From the NCBI GenBank assembly GCA_036703275.1, contig DATNPK010000069.1, forward strand, positions 23,197 through 87,196: DNA of 64,000 nucleotides. Reading direction: 5' to 3'. Shown piece after piece: positions 28,199-37,754 of this stretch; position 1 is the stretch's first letter, and each line of letters starts with the position of its first letter. The DNA is from Coleofasciculaceae cyanobacterium (GTDB taxonomy: Bacteria; Cyanobacteriota; Cyanobacteriia; Cyanobacteriales; Xenococcaceae). Made by a program: the position numbers and the translations under genes. The notes beneath the pieces are model-generated. The model saw only the letters and a program-made list of their open reading frames with translations, ran no database searches and was not told the DNA's origin.

Positions 28199-28510
28199 TT
28201 ACTCGTAATGAAACCTGCAAGCAAGGAAGTCTATTTGATTTTTATTAATCTGATAAATGAATCGGTGTTCCAAATCGATTCTCCTTGACCAAATGTTTGA
28301 GTCTATGTATTTTAGTGGTTCTGGTTTGCCTATACCTTGAAAAGGATCTTGCATTACCGCTGTCACCATGTCTAAAATCTTGGCAGCTTTTCTTGGTTCT
28401 TGCTTGAACCACCAACCTAAATCTTCCTTAAACTGTGAACTAAAGCCAGGAACGCGATTAACTATCGGCTGTAATGATTCGCTTTTATTCCTCTTGCTCT
28501 TTTTCGCCAT
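28199..28510 (-). CDS. YoeB/Txe-family toxin of a type II toxin-antitoxin pair
   Basis: About 103 residues. The core matches YoeB ribosome-dependent RNases: DPFQGIGKPEPLKY, SRRIDLEHRFIYQI and the terminal CRFHYE, including the conserved Glu, Arg, His and Tyr. It has an extra ~20-residue basic N-terminus (MAKKSKRNKSESLQP) before the usual start. The ATG at 28510 lies inside the antitoxin gene (26-nt overlap), consistent with coupled translation. Confidence 0.87.
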   Translation of the reverse strand: MAKKSKRNKSESLQPIVNRVPGFSSQFKEDLGWWFKQEPRKAAKILDMVTAVMQDPFQGIGKPEPLKYIDSNIWSRRIDLEHRFIYQINKNQIDFLACRFHYE

Positions 28511-28790
28511 CAATTCCTAACTCCTGCTTTAATTCTGCTAAAGTCTGAGGCTGGATTTTGCCCGATCTAGATTCAGCGATCGCATTTAATAAACGACTAC
28601 CATTTGCAGGAGAACGAAGGAGGTACACGGTTTCTACCAAACTGGTTAAATCTGATTCGGAGATTAAAGCAACATTTTCTCCATCACGACGGTTGACGAT
28701 AAATACTTGATTATTTTCAGCTACTTCTTCTAGTAGTTTGAAAAAACCATTTCTGGCATCGGTAGGAGTAGTAATTTCATATGAGAACAT
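28485..28790 (-). CDS. YefM/Phd-family antitoxin
   Basis: The Phd/YefM fold begins at MFSYEITTPTDARNGFFKLLEEV (ATG 28790, ~101 residues). VFIVNRRDGENVALISESDLTSL is typical; the acidic C-terminal tail (DGEKEQEE) would contact the toxin. The longer frame to 28859 adds a hydrophobic N-terminus not found in the family and overlaps the lptC stop. It neutralises the downstream YoeB and probably represses the operon. Confidence 0.87.
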   Translation of the reverse strand: MFSYEITTPTDARNGFFKLLEEVAENNQVFIVNRRDGENVALISESDLTSLVETVYLLRSPANGSRLLNAIAESRSGKIQPQTLAELKQELGIDGEKEQEE

Positions 28791-28848
28791 AGATTGATGT
28801 CCGTATTTCTGTACATTAAATTTTAGCAACAAAAGCTCTGATGATATA

Positions 28849-29982
28849 TTAATTATCAATTACAGTAGTAACCTGTTGCTTTCCGTCGCTGGTAACTACG
28901 ATGTTGTTGTCGCCTAAAGTCCCTACAGCTTTTTCTCCCGTTAAACGAGCTTTGGGATCGGCTTGTTGATAAATTACATCACCTATAGCTTCCACTTCTT
29001 CAGTATCAATTTTCCAAGTTAATTGACGAGCATATATTTCAGAGGCTTTTTGTTGATTGATTCCCTTGACCCCATCTTGCAATTTAGCTATTTGTTGCTG
29101 TAAATTTATTTCGCCTTTATTACCTGTCAGGCTAATTTGGCGATCGCGATCTATAATTTGAATTGGTCGATCTGTATTGCCAATACGCTCTTGATAATTC
29201 CAGCTAAGAAAGTCCGTCGCCACCTGTAGCGGAGGATCTAAAGTAATTAACTCAATATTTTTCTGCAAGATCGCCTTATTTTCAGCCAGATTTACCTGAA
29301 CGCGATCGCTGACTAATTTATCTGTAATGGTTTGATTTTCACTGTAGCGGACTAGCTCAACTGCACCAGGACTAGTAATCTCATCTTTGGGTATATTCCA
29401 TACCAAGCGATCGCTTTTTAGCTGTAGAGACGGCTGGTTAGTGGTTGCGACTACATTCCCTTGTATTTCTAAACTTTCAACATCAGTATAATATTTTCCC
29501 GACTCAGCGGTAACTTCTAAATTAGGATGAACACCGTTGAGCTTCTCTTTAATTAGCAACAGATTTTCTTGAGGTCGCCATTCTACAGCACTACTATTGA
29601 TCGTGCTGCCGTTACGAGGATCGCTAGCGATTATTTGCTTATTTAACAGAATTATGTTGCCGTTATCTTTAATTTCTCCTGTTTCGGCACTAATTTGGAA
29701 AATGATCGTATTGTCTAGTAACAAATTGCCGACTACATTATTTAAAGTCGCGGTTTTTTTATCTTCGCTATAAATAATCTTATCTGCCTTGATTTTCCAA
29801 ACAGTATTTTCTAACTCATTAGACTGCTCTAAAATGGCATTATTTAACTTTAACTGAGTATCTAACCTATTTTCTCCCGAAGCCTGTGACTCGGAGTTGC
29901 CAGAATTAGGAGTCGATGGCTGACAAGCAACCATACTCACTGTAAGTAATAAAAATAATATATTTAACTGATTTAATCTCAA
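28849..29982 (-). CDS. lptC: LptC-like lipopolysaccharide transport lipoprotein
   Basis: 377 residues, predicted periplasmic bridge component of the Lpt system that carries LPS to the outer membrane. An N-terminal signal (LNILFLLLTVSMVAC) ends in a lipobox-like VAC. Tandem beta-strand LptC/OstA-type repeats follow, with phrases such as LEVTAESGKYYTDVESLEIQGNVVATT and ARLTGEKAVGTLGDNNIVVTS. It is longer than E. coli LptC, as in cyanobacteria. The start is a TTG at 29982; no upstream ATG is in frame. Confidence 0.85.
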   Translation of the reverse strand: MRLNQLNILFLLLTVSMVACQPSTPNSGNSESQASGENRLDTQLKLNNAILEQSNELENTVWKIKADKIIYSEDKKTATLNNVVGNLLLDNTIIFQISAETGEIKDNGNIILLNKQIIASDPRNGSTINSSAVEWRPQENLLLIKEKLNGVHPNLEVTAESGKYYTDVESLEIQGNVVATTNQPSLQLKSDRLVWNIPKDEITSPGAVELVRYSENQTITDKLVSDRVQVNLAENKAILQKNIELITLDPPLQVATDFLSWNYQERIGNTDRPIQIIDRDRQISLTGNKGEINLQQQIAKLQDGVKGINQQKASEIYARQLTWKIDTEEVEAIGDVIYQQADPKARLTGEKAVGTLGDNNIVVTSDGKQQVTTVIDN

Positions 29983-30254
29983 TTTAGCTATGTTTAAGTT
30001 CAGTCAGCAAAAGGACATAGTTGTAAATCTACTCTATCTCTTTCACCTACTAATTTAAGAAATTAGATAATTGAACTACAGAAACTAGCTGTTGTTTTTG
30101 CCTAAAAAAAAGTGGCTTAACTAATTTGATCCCCAAAATATGAAGCTCAAATAGATAAATAATATTTGTCAAATTTGACGAATTTTTAGTCTCAAGTCCT
30201 GAACGAGCGATCGCAATTAGGTCATTGAAACTAAAAATCTTAAGCCAAGATTAT

Positions 30255-30848
30255 TTAATCATCTAAAATGCCAAATCCAGTAAAACTGCGGTAGGGATCG
30301 CTGTGCTTATTGCTTTTTTGAATATCGTCTTTGATCTGATCTAAATCGATATAGCGATCGGCTACATTAATCAGACTGTCACTAGTCATCGAACGCAAGC
30401 TAACTACCTCTACCCTTGCTCCTCGATAACTAACCGCATCTACTGCATAAGCTAGATCGCCATCCCCACTGACCAAAACTGCCGTGTCGTAAGCAGCGAC
30501 AAGAGCCATCATGTCTACCGCAATTTCGACATCGAGATTGGCTTTTTTAGAGCCATCGGGTAACTGTACGAGGTCTTTAGCGATTACGCGATATCCATTG
30601 CGACGCATCCAGAGTAAAAAGCCCTGTTGTTTCTCGTTGGTGCGGTCTACTCCAGTATAGAAAAATGATCTCAACAATCTTGAACCACCAGTTAAGCGAT
30701 ATAAAAGCTTACTGTAATCAATTTCAATTCCTAGTTGCAGTGCAGCGTAAAATAAATTTGAGCCATCGATAAAAATGGCGACGCGCCCCCTATTTTCTAG
30801 AATTTGTTCAGGTGTAAAAATAGGATCGCTTCCGAAATTATCCAACAT
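30255..30848 (-). CDS. LabA-like NYN-domain protein
   Basis: About 197 residues from ATG 30848 (MLDNFGSDPIFTPEQIL), preferred over the ATG at 30863 because GAGG lies 9-10 nt upstream. The NYN/PIN-like domain has VAIFIDGSNLFYAALQLGIE (first Asp), KANLDVEIAVDMM and VLVSGDGDLAYAV (acidic cluster). The family (DUF88) includes LabA, which modulates RpaA-dependent circadian gene expression in Synechococcus elongatus. The close match suggests a LabA orthologue or paralogue; RNase activity is not established from sequence. Confidence 0.88.
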   Translation of the reverse strand: MLDNFGSDPIFTPEQILENRGRVAIFIDGSNLFYAALQLGIEIDYSKLLYRLTGGSRLLRSFFYTGVDRTNEKQQGFLLWMRRNGYRVIAKDLVQLPDGSKKANLDVEIAVDMMALVAAYDTAVLVSGDGDLAYAVDAVSYRGARVEVVSLRSMTSDSLINVADRYIDLDQIKDDIQKSNKHSDPYRSFTGFGILDD

Positions 30849-31119
30849 TGTATTAAGCCTCATTTTTTATGAAAAAAAGTATTTATTTGGGTGGATTAAC
30901 CCGATGATTACTGGCCACAAAGGCAGCCAAACCGAGTATTCTTGTTTTATAGGCGACGAAGCTTCTAAAATTTTTCCTGTTAAGGTAAATAAACAGCTAG
31001 CTTTGAACTAGGTATTTTTTTTGGCTCAACTGTTAAATAGCAGTGTAGCTACGACTTTTTTTTACTTAGTAACTTTATATCAGTTAAAAAATATACTGAG
31101 CTAAATTACTTGCCATAAT

Positions 31120-32715
31120 TTAATCTTCTAGCGGTAATTCTAATTTAGAAAAGACGGGACTAGCCTTGCCCAAAGTTTTATTAGTAGACAGTTTGCCCCA
31201 CTTTGAGTGAAGGTGAAAGTCTTTAATCTGCGCCAGTCGATCGCTATTAAAATCCCAGTCAAACCCCAACTGCTGATAAATTTTGCTGCTGGTAATGGGA
31301 ATGACAGGAGATAAAAGATAGGCAGATAGACGTATAGACTCTAAAACAGCATATAAAATTTGTTCTACTTCAGCCTGTTGTTTTTGCTTGAAAAGCTTCC
31401 AGGGCGCGCTATCGTCAATATATTTATTAACAGCCCGCACCAGGGTCAAAACTGCTTCACAAGCTTGACTAACTTGAAGATTTTCATAAGCTTGGTTGAC
31501 GCGATCGCCCAAATCCAGACCAATACTTTTTAGGGGATGGTCTGAACTATAGTCAGCACTGCTTAATTGCGGAACAGTACTCTGGCAATATTTTTTTAAC
31601 ATTCCCAAGGTACGATTAAGCGAATTACCCAGAACGTCAGCCAAATCGTTATTAAGCACATTTATAAAACGAGTCTCGTTAAAATCGCCGTCTTTACCTA
31701 GTTCAATTTCCTTGAGAAAGTAATAGCGTACAGCGTCTGCACCATATCTATCGACCAACTTAAAAGGATCGATGGTATTACCCAAAGTTTTGCCCATTTT
31801 TAGCCCATCTTTGGTTAGAAAACCATGACCAAACACCCTTTTTGGGAAAGGCAAACCAGCAGAGGCTAACATAGCAGGCCAGTAAACTGCATGAAATCTT
31901 AATATATCTTTACCAATTAAATGTAAATTTATCGGCCACCATTGCGATAGAGCATTGTCTAAGGTAGGCTCTTGGTCGGGTTCTAATAAGGCCGTTACGT
32001 AGCCTAGAAGCGCATCAAACCAAACATAAATAGTATGCTTTTGGTCTACAGGAACAGGGAAACCCCAGTCTAAATTGACGCGAGAAATCGAAAAATCCTT
32101 TAACCCTTGCTTGACAAAGTTAAGCACCTCATTACGTCGGCTAGCTGGCTGAATAAAGTCTGGTTGAGACTGATAAAGTTCTTCTAGCTGCTGTTGATAT
32201 TTAGAGAGACGAAAAAAATAATTTTCCTCATCACGCCATTCTGCTGGTTTATTAGTATGAATCGCGCAGTGATGGTTTTCAATTAAATCTCGTTCTTCTT
32301 TAAACTCTTCGCAAGATACACAGTACCAACCTTGCTGGCGATCGAGGTAGATATCGCCTTGCTCCCAAACCCGCTCAAAAAACTCATTGACAATTTTTTG
32401 GTGATTGGGTGCGGTGGTACGATTAAAGCGATCGTATTTAATGTCTAATTTGTCCCACAGAGATTTAAAACTATCGACAATGCGATCGCAATGAACCTGG
32501 GGATCTAAGTTTTGTTCGACAGCAGTACGCTGAATTTTTTGTCCGTGTTCATCTGTTCCTGTAATCAACAGGACTGATTTGCCTTGTAATCGCTGAAATC
32601 TGGCTAACGCATCTGCCACAATGGTAGTGTAGGCACTGCCGATGTGAGGGACACCGTTGACATAATAAAGGGGAGTAGTTAAGGAGAATTTATGGTTATG
32701 GTCGTGATTATTCAT
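31120..32715 (-). CDS. metG: Methionyl-tRNA synthetase
   Basis: 531 residues. It charges tRNA-Met. Class I motifs: TTPLYYVNGVPHIGSAYT (HIGH-type) and TKDGLKMGKTLGN (KMSKS-type, here KMGKT). A zinc knuckle region is visible (YCVSCEEF with a later HHCAIH). The anticodon-binding domain follows (ADVLGNSLNRTLGML). There is no C-terminal tRNA-binding extension, so it is the short form. Confidence 0.96.
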   Translation of the reverse strand: MNNHDHNHKFSLTTPLYYVNGVPHIGSAYTTIVADALARFQRLQGKSVLLITGTDEHGQKIQRTAVEQNLDPQVHCDRIVDSFKSLWDKLDIKYDRFNRTTAPNHQKIVNEFFERVWEQGDIYLDRQQGWYCVSCEEFKEERDLIENHHCAIHTNKPAEWRDEENYFFRLSKYQQQLEELYQSQPDFIQPASRRNEVLNFVKQGLKDFSISRVNLDWGFPVPVDQKHTIYVWFDALLGYVTALLEPDQEPTLDNALSQWWPINLHLIGKDILRFHAVYWPAMLASAGLPFPKRVFGHGFLTKDGLKMGKTLGNTIDPFKLVDRYGADAVRYYFLKEIELGKDGDFNETRFINVLNNDLADVLGNSLNRTLGMLKKYCQSTVPQLSSADYSSDHPLKSIGLDLGDRVNQAYENLQVSQACEAVLTLVRAVNKYIDDSAPWKLFKQKQQAEVEQILYAVLESIRLSAYLLSPVIPITSSKIYQQLGFDWDFNSDRLAQIKDFHLHSKWGKLSTNKTLGKASPVFSKLELPLED

Positions 32716-33223
32716 TTAAGTTATTGATAAATTGCTCAAACCAAAAGGTTATCAGCTTAATAGCCTTTTGTATTCAATAGCAATTTTTTATAAATAGACG
32801 TTTATTGCGCCGTGATTTATTTTATTTTTAGTTCTCCAGAGAATAATCTTGATTGATTAAAAATTTTAGATTTTATTATCAAAATTCAAAAACTTTATCT
32901 ACACAGTATCAATTACAACAGGGCTTTAAATTAACGTTAAGGAAAATACTTAATAAATTTTCGATTTCGTTAACATAGCTGACTATCAATCGTTAGTAAT
33001 TTTGCCAAGCAGATGGGACAAAAAATATCGGCTTTTTGGTTATGACCAGAAAATTTGCCAACTTTGAATTATTTATTTCTGCTTCAATATAGCTCTAGAC
33101 CGAAGCAGAAGTCGGAAACTTTTGTTAATTATTAAACATTGCTCCATACTAGAATAATCTCGGTTTGGCAGTAAAACCAAGGTATGACGCACTTTGATCC
33201 AAATATGCGAATAATCTAATTGA
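32716..33223. other. Intergenic region between metG and the acyltransferase gene
   Basis: 508 bp, strongly AT-rich, between divergent genes. I see no coding remnant, repeat or strong hairpin. Confidence 0.4.
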
Positions 33224-33946
33224 ATGCTATCTTTTACATCTCGTTTAATCGCTCAATCGATAATATCGACTGTTAATCTCAATTTAACTCAGTCTTATAC
33301 CGATCGTATTCCGACTGACATTCCGACTATTGTGATCAGTAATCACCGTAGCTTTCTAGATGCGCCAATTTTAATCAAGTCAATTCCTAATACTTTACGA
33401 ATCGCCTGTCATCACTACATGGGTCAAACTCCAGGTGTGCGAGAAATAATAAATTCTCTTGGCTGTTTCCCTTTAGCAGAAGCCGATCGCCGCCAAAAAC
33501 AGTTTTTTGAGCAAGCAAATTATCTTTTAACTTCTAGACAGTGGGTGGGATTATTTCCTGAAGGCACTAAACCGATGATCGAACCTACAGCACCCGATGA
33601 AATTAATGAGTTTCATCGCGGTTTTGCTCATTTGGCTTGGAAAACACCTGTGGCAAATTTAGCTGTTTTACCAGTGGCGATCGCGTCTTTGTCCGAAACA
33701 AATTATCCTAGTATTCCAATTCGTTGGCTGAAGCAATTTGATCGAGATGAACCCTTTTTTGAGCGACAGGGTTTACATCCAATGTTAGTTTATCACCGTG
33801 CCCAAGTATTAATCGGTAGCCCCTACTTGATTAATCAGACTCAAAAACAGGAATATAAAGGAAAACAGGCCAAAGAACTGGCTTTAGATTTAACGCACTA
33901 TTGCCAGGATCAAATCACTGAGTTACTACGGGAAGGGTGTTATTAA
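33224..33946 (+). CDS. PlsC-like 1-acyl-glycerol-3-phosphate acyltransferase
   Basis: 240 residues. The acyltransferase motif I is VISNHRSFLDAP (NHx4D), and motif III is LFPEGTKPM. The family acylates lysophosphatidic acid or related lipids at the membrane. Substrate preference cannot be read from the sequence. It is followed by an alpha/beta hydrolase on the same strand (117-bp gap). Confidence 0.82.
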   Translation: MLSFTSRLIAQSIISTVNLNLTQSYTDRIPTDIPTIVISNHRSFLDAPILIKSIPNTLRIACHHYMGQTPGVREIINSLGCFPLAEADRRQKQFFEQANYLLTSRQWVGLFPEGTKPMIEPTAPDEINEFHRGFAHLAWKTPVANLAVLPVAIASLSETNYPSIPIRWLKQFDRDEPFFERQGLHPMLVYHRAQVLIGSPYLINQTQKQEYKGKQAKELALDLTHYCQDQITELLREGCY

Positions 33947-34063
33947 ATTAGATAGCTATTGAGGGGAAATGTAAAGAAAAAAGTGGGGAAATCTATCTTG
34001 ATCAATAAATGTTAGAAAATAAATATTAATAAATTTTAAGTTTTATTTCTATAATATAGATAT

Positions 34064-34861
34064 ATGAATTTTAAATCCAGCGTAAATTTTATCGATCCCA
34101 GAGAGATTAATCGGGATGCTCCTCTGTTTGTCTATCTTCCTGGTATGGACGGTACTGGCAAGCTACTGCAAAGGCAGTCTAATAATCTGGCAGCAAATTT
34201 TGACTTGCGATGTTTATCAATTCGTATCGACAATCATAGCAGTTGGTCAGATTTAGCTAGAGATACGGTACAGCTAATCAAATCAGAATTAACTCACAAA
34301 ACCAATTCAGAAGTTTACCTTTGTGGCGAATCTTTTGGTGGCTGTTTAGCCTTAAAAACAGCTTTGGCTGAGCCATGTATAATTAAAAAGCTAATATTAG
34401 TTAATCCTGCTTCTTGCTTAAATCAGTTACCTATTTTGAGCTGGGGAGTAAATCTTACTTCTTTGCTGCCATCTTGGGTACACCGCTATTCGGCTGCGGG
34501 ACTATTACCTTTTTTAGTCCGCTTAAATCGAATTAATGATTGCGATCGCATTTGTCTAATTGAAAGTATGAAATCTATACCGCCTCACGTGGTTAGCTGG
34601 CGATTATCTCTGCTGAGAGATTTTAAAGTTACCGATGAGGAATTGCGCAACTTAAATATTCCTAGCTTAATTGTTGCAGGGGCAGCAGATGACTTGTTGC
34701 CTTCAGTTGAGGAAGCCCAAAAATTAACCCATCTTTTACCCCAAGCACAAATGACCGTATTGCCTCAAAGTGGTCATGCTTGTCTGTTAGAGACCGAAAT
34801 CAACCTATATCAGATCTTGGTAAAGCAAAATTTTATCCCAGCTAAGTATGCTCTTTGTTAG
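34064..34861 (+). CDS. Alpha/beta hydrolase
   Basis: 265 residues with the alpha/beta-hydrolase fold. LFVYLPGMDGTGKLLQRQ carries the oxyanion region, YLCGESFGGCLALKTAL the nucleophile elbow (GESFGG, Ser), and SGHACLLE the catalytic His, with an Asp in AAGAADDLLP. The GMDGTG start resembles the esterase-like domain of plant phytyl ester synthases, which pair it with an acyltransferase. The adjacent PlsC-like gene makes such a lipid role attractive but unproven. Confidence 0.82.
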   Translation: MNFKSSVNFIDPREINRDAPLFVYLPGMDGTGKLLQRQSNNLAANFDLRCLSIRIDNHSSWSDLARDTVQLIKSELTHKTNSEVYLCGESFGGCLALKTALAEPCIIKKLILVNPASCLNQLPILSWGVNLTSLLPSWVHRYSAAGLLPFLVRLNRINDCDRICLIESMKSIPPHVVSWRLSLLRDFKVTDEELRNLNIPSLIVAGAADDLLPSVEEAQKLTHLLPQAQMTVLPQSGHACLLETEINLYQILVKQNFIPAKYALC

Positions 34862-34948
34862 AACACTTAGTTAATTAATAAACTTTAGGCATTCAATAAC
34901 CTGCTGAGATTAATTGAAGGTTAAAAAATTGTCAGTATGATTTTTGCT

Positions 34949-35476
34949 TCAAAGAGTTACCTTCGCTTCAAGAGACTTAAGATATTCTGTGTTGACTTTA
35001 GATTCTCTGATTAAAGCAATTTTCCCGGTGCGAGCAATTTCACGAATCCCAAACTTATTCAACATTTGAATAATCGCGACGATTTTGCCAGGATCGCCTA
35101 CAACCTCAAGAGTTAAGGCTTCTTCAGAAAGATCGACCACCCTGGCGCGAAAAATTTGCGCTAGCTGAATTACTTCAGCCCGATTAGAAGCGGTGGCGTT
35201 AACTTTAATTAGCATTAACTCTCTTTCCACACAAGGCTGCTGGCTGATATCCTGTACCTTCAGTACGCTAATCAATTTATATAGCTGTTTAATTAGCTGC
35301 TCAACAACTTTTTCATCTCCAGGTACAACCATTGTAATCCGCGAGACACCTACTTGTTCGGCAGGACCTACCGCCAGACTTTCAATGTTAAAACCACGGC
35401 GAGCAAATAATCCTGCAATGCGCGTTAAAACTCCTGCTTCGTCTTCTACTAAGACAGAAATAGTTTGCTTGATCAT
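34949..35476 (-). CDS. ilvN: Acetolactate synthase small (regulatory) subunit
   Basis: 175 residues; confers valine feedback regulation on acetolactate synthase in branched-chain amino acid synthesis. The N-terminal ACT domain starts [20 protein letters not shown] and contains [17 protein letters not shown]. The C-terminal domain includes [24 protein letters not shown]. It is full length. The symbol ilvH is used for the same protein in some genomes. Confidence 0.95.
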   Translation of the reverse strand: MIKQTISVLVEDEAGVLTRIAGLFARRGFNIESLAVGPAEQVGVSRITMVVPGDEKVVEQLIKQLYKLISVLKVQDISQQPCVERELMLIKVNATASNRAEVIQLAQIFRARVVDLSEEALTLEVVGDPGKIVAIIQMLNKFGIREIARTGKIALIRESKVNTEYLKSLEAKVTL

Positions 35477-35767
35477 AGCTAAAAAAATGAGTAAGTTTTG
35501 ATGAGGTTAGTCTCTTATGATAAATGAAATTGGCAGGGTTAATAAACCGCATCTAGTCTGAAGGTGAAGGATCTTGAACTTTCGCGACTCTTATCTAATT
35601 GCCTTGTTAAAACCCGCCCTTCTTTTAACAACTGTTCCGACGATTGGAAATTAAGAATCAAGGACGGGAAAATCCATTCTAAATTCTCAACCTTGTTCTT
35701 GAAAGCCAAGTCTTTGGTAAAACCATTATAATTGCCGAAGCAAAACTGTGTTCTCTCTAGTTATTAG

Positions 35768-36400
35768 ATGCCAAAATATCGCAAAATCAGCCGAAAAAAC
35801 TTTTATTTCCTGTTGTTGCTACTATTTCCTTTTTTACAGCTTTGCTATCAAACGATCATTAAAAACTATTATCAGTTCGATATTCAGATTTATGAATTCT
35901 TAGAGGCTCAACGAAACACCTTACTAGATTTTATTTTCACTAATGTTTATCGTATTACTGGTACTTACTTCACTGGTTTAGTGGTGTTGATTGCTTTAAT
36001 AACTTTAATTCGTCAACGCTCTTGGCAAGAAGTTAAAGCCTTAGTTTTTGCTACTTTGGGAATTTTGCTGCTGGTAGACGAAGTACTTAAACCTTTGTTC
36101 GATCGCTCTCGCCCTTTTAAACCTCGGTTAGTCAATGATTTAAGCCCTGACAGTTTTCCCAGCGGCCATGCAGCAGGAAATTTGGTTTTTTACTTTTATA
36201 TGTCTTTTATTATTGTGGCGCGATATCCGCATTTAGCTAAATATATTTATGGTTTGTCTTCTACGTTGGTACTGCTGATTGGCTTTAGTAGTGTATATGT
36301 CAAGGCTCATTGGGCAACGGATATTTTCGCTGGCTATATTTTCGGCTATTTTTGGTTACTGATTAGCCTAGTATTATTAAATTTTTTGACTCGCAAATAA
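35768..36400 (+). CDS. PAP2-family membrane phosphatase
   Basis: 210 residues, about five membrane segments. The phosphatase signature is spread over three motifs: KPLFDRSRPFKP (KxxxxxxRP), FPSGHAAGNLVF (PSGH) and SVYVKAHWATDIFAG (HxxxD). The usual SR of the third motif is replaced by SSVY, so the catalytic Arg may be missing or displaced. Likely acts on lipid or undecaprenyl diphosphates, though activity is uncertain. Confidence 0.82.
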   Translation: MPKYRKISRKNFYFLLLLLFPFLQLCYQTIIKNYYQFDIQIYEFLEAQRNTLLDFIFTNVYRITGTYFTGLVVLIALITLIRQRSWQEVKALVFATLGILLLVDEVLKPLFDRSRPFKPRLVNDLSPDSFPSGHAAGNLVFYFYMSFIIVARYPHLAKYIYGLSSTLVLLIGFSSVYVKAHWATDIFAGYIFGYFWLLISLVLLNFLTRK

Positions 36401-36508
36401 GGCCTACAGAAAAATTACTTAAATACTGCCAATAGAGCAAAGGACCGAGCGTTCAAAGCGATCGCTTTTTTAGTCCGATTAACTCATAGTTTAAAATCAA
36501 CCGTGCAT

Positions 36509-36775
36509 TTACTCAACAACGATGCACCATTCGTGCAGTTCATAATCGACACAGTTATAAATAACCAGAGGATCTTGAGCCACTATTTTCTGAGCTTCTT
36601 GTAAAGAATCTGCGTCAAAGACTAGCATTCCTCCTCCTAATTCTCCCCAATAGCCAGTTTTAGCTTTATGTCCTCTGACAATTAGTTGGCGAACATAGCT
36701 TTTATGAGCCGATACGTATCGATCAAAAATTACTTTGTTAACTATTCCCTTTTCTATTTTTACAAATGTTGGCAT
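36509..36775 (-). CDS. YciI-like protein
   Basis: 88 residues of the YciI/ferredoxin-like dimeric alpha-beta fold. Characteristic phrases are AHKSYVRQLIVRGHKAKTG and LQEAQKIVAQDPLVIYNCVDYELHEWCIV. YciI proteins are small putative enzymes of unclear reaction. Confidence 0.8.
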   Translation of the reverse strand: MPTFVKIEKGIVNKVIFDRYVSAHKSYVRQLIVRGHKAKTGYWGELGGGMLVFDADSLQEAQKIVAQDPLVIYNCVDYELHEWCIVVE

Positions 36776-36939
36776 AAATAACAGCTAATTTCTCTAAAAA
36801 GCAAATGTAAGATAAATATTATAATAATGTTATGTTAATAAAATAATACTTTAAAATGACGGTGTTGCTGATTAGGTAATGATATAAACTAGTCAACCTC
36901 CTTCGGGGGAATTCAAAATTCAACCAGCGAGTCCCTGAA

Positions 36940-37137
36940 CGGATTCCGTGCATGATTAGCCCTAAAGGATTAGAAGTTCGCGTCACACGAAGTTAGTCCG
37001 TGCATGATAAGCTTCGCCCTAAAGGATATGCGGAGCGGTATGCTTTAGCACTAGCTTCGCGTCGCAAATCATGCACGGGCATATCGCGTCACCGCTTCGC
37101 GACGCGAAGCTAGTCGAAGACTCAGCTTATACTAAAG
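36940..37137 (+). repeat. Cluster of CCTAAAGGA/GCATGA palindromic repeats
   Basis: A ~200-bp array between YciI and a hypothetical gene. Units include CCGTGCATGATTAGC, CCCTAAAGGAT, GGAGCGGTATGCTTTAGC, GCTTCGCGTCGC and ATCATGCACGGGC. The same words occur at 5059-5187, 47605-47745 and 54898-55035 in different orders and orientations, so it is a mosaic of small hairpin elements. Confidence 0.75.
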
Positions 37138-37296
37138 CCCTGCATTAGTGTAGCAACCAAGAAATATAAATCAATAGTTACACTAAAACCGAAAATGTTT
37201 ATACCAGAGGATGTCAAAAAAAGGGGGACTATATCAGTACAGGATATGCTGAAGAGCAACTAAAAAACTGCTTACAAGAGTTTACCGCGCCCATAT

Positions 37297-37629
37297 TTGC
37301 TAAATTATCCTAACGATCCTGACGGCTCAAATTGTCAGAAATATAATCAGCTAGTCGATCAATATAACGAGCTGATTCAATGCTCCGCAGTACAACAGCT
37401 TGCAAATGTAGGTCGATTATTGACTTATTCGTTAGTCATCGAAGATTATTACATAATGAAAACACACTATCATTGCACTCTGAAATATCATCCTAAGATT
37501 TGGGAAATGTTTCAAGAAGTAATCGAGAAGACAATCAAAAAATACCCAACAACTAAACAGAATATACTAGATAATATTGTTAGATATTCTCAAGAACTTG
37601 CGCAACAAATCATCGTCAAAAATTGTTAA
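37297..37629 (+). CDS. Hypothetical protein, uncertain start
   Basis: An open frame of up to 110 codons from a TTG, rich in Tyr, Gln, Lys and Asn, predicted helical, with phrases YNQLVDQYNELIQCS and FQEVIEKTIKKYPTTKQN. No ATG exists until residue ~52. The upstream sequence in another frame (GYAEEQLKNCLQEF) also looks coding, which suggests a frameshifted or truncated gene. It sits next to the repeat cluster. Family unknown. Confidence 0.35.
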   Translation: MLNYPNDPDGSNCQKYNQLVDQYNELIQCSAVQQLANVGRLLTYSLVIEDYYIMKTHYHCTLKYHPKIWEMFQEVIEKTIKKYPTTKQNILDNIVRYSQELAQQIIVKNC

Positions 37630-37754
37630 TCCAAGCTAATAATAATCTAACCAACCTATCGGTAAGCTCAGCAAGAAAACCTCACAGAGATTTGATGTTT
37701 TTTTAATTCGACCTTTTAAATTGGTATTGATCAGAGTAATTTTTTAGATAACTG

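Noticed and set aside
36900..37140. Possible CRISPR array in the repeat cluster
   Set aside because: Units differ in order, orientation and spacing; there are no regularly spaced identical repeats or cas genes.
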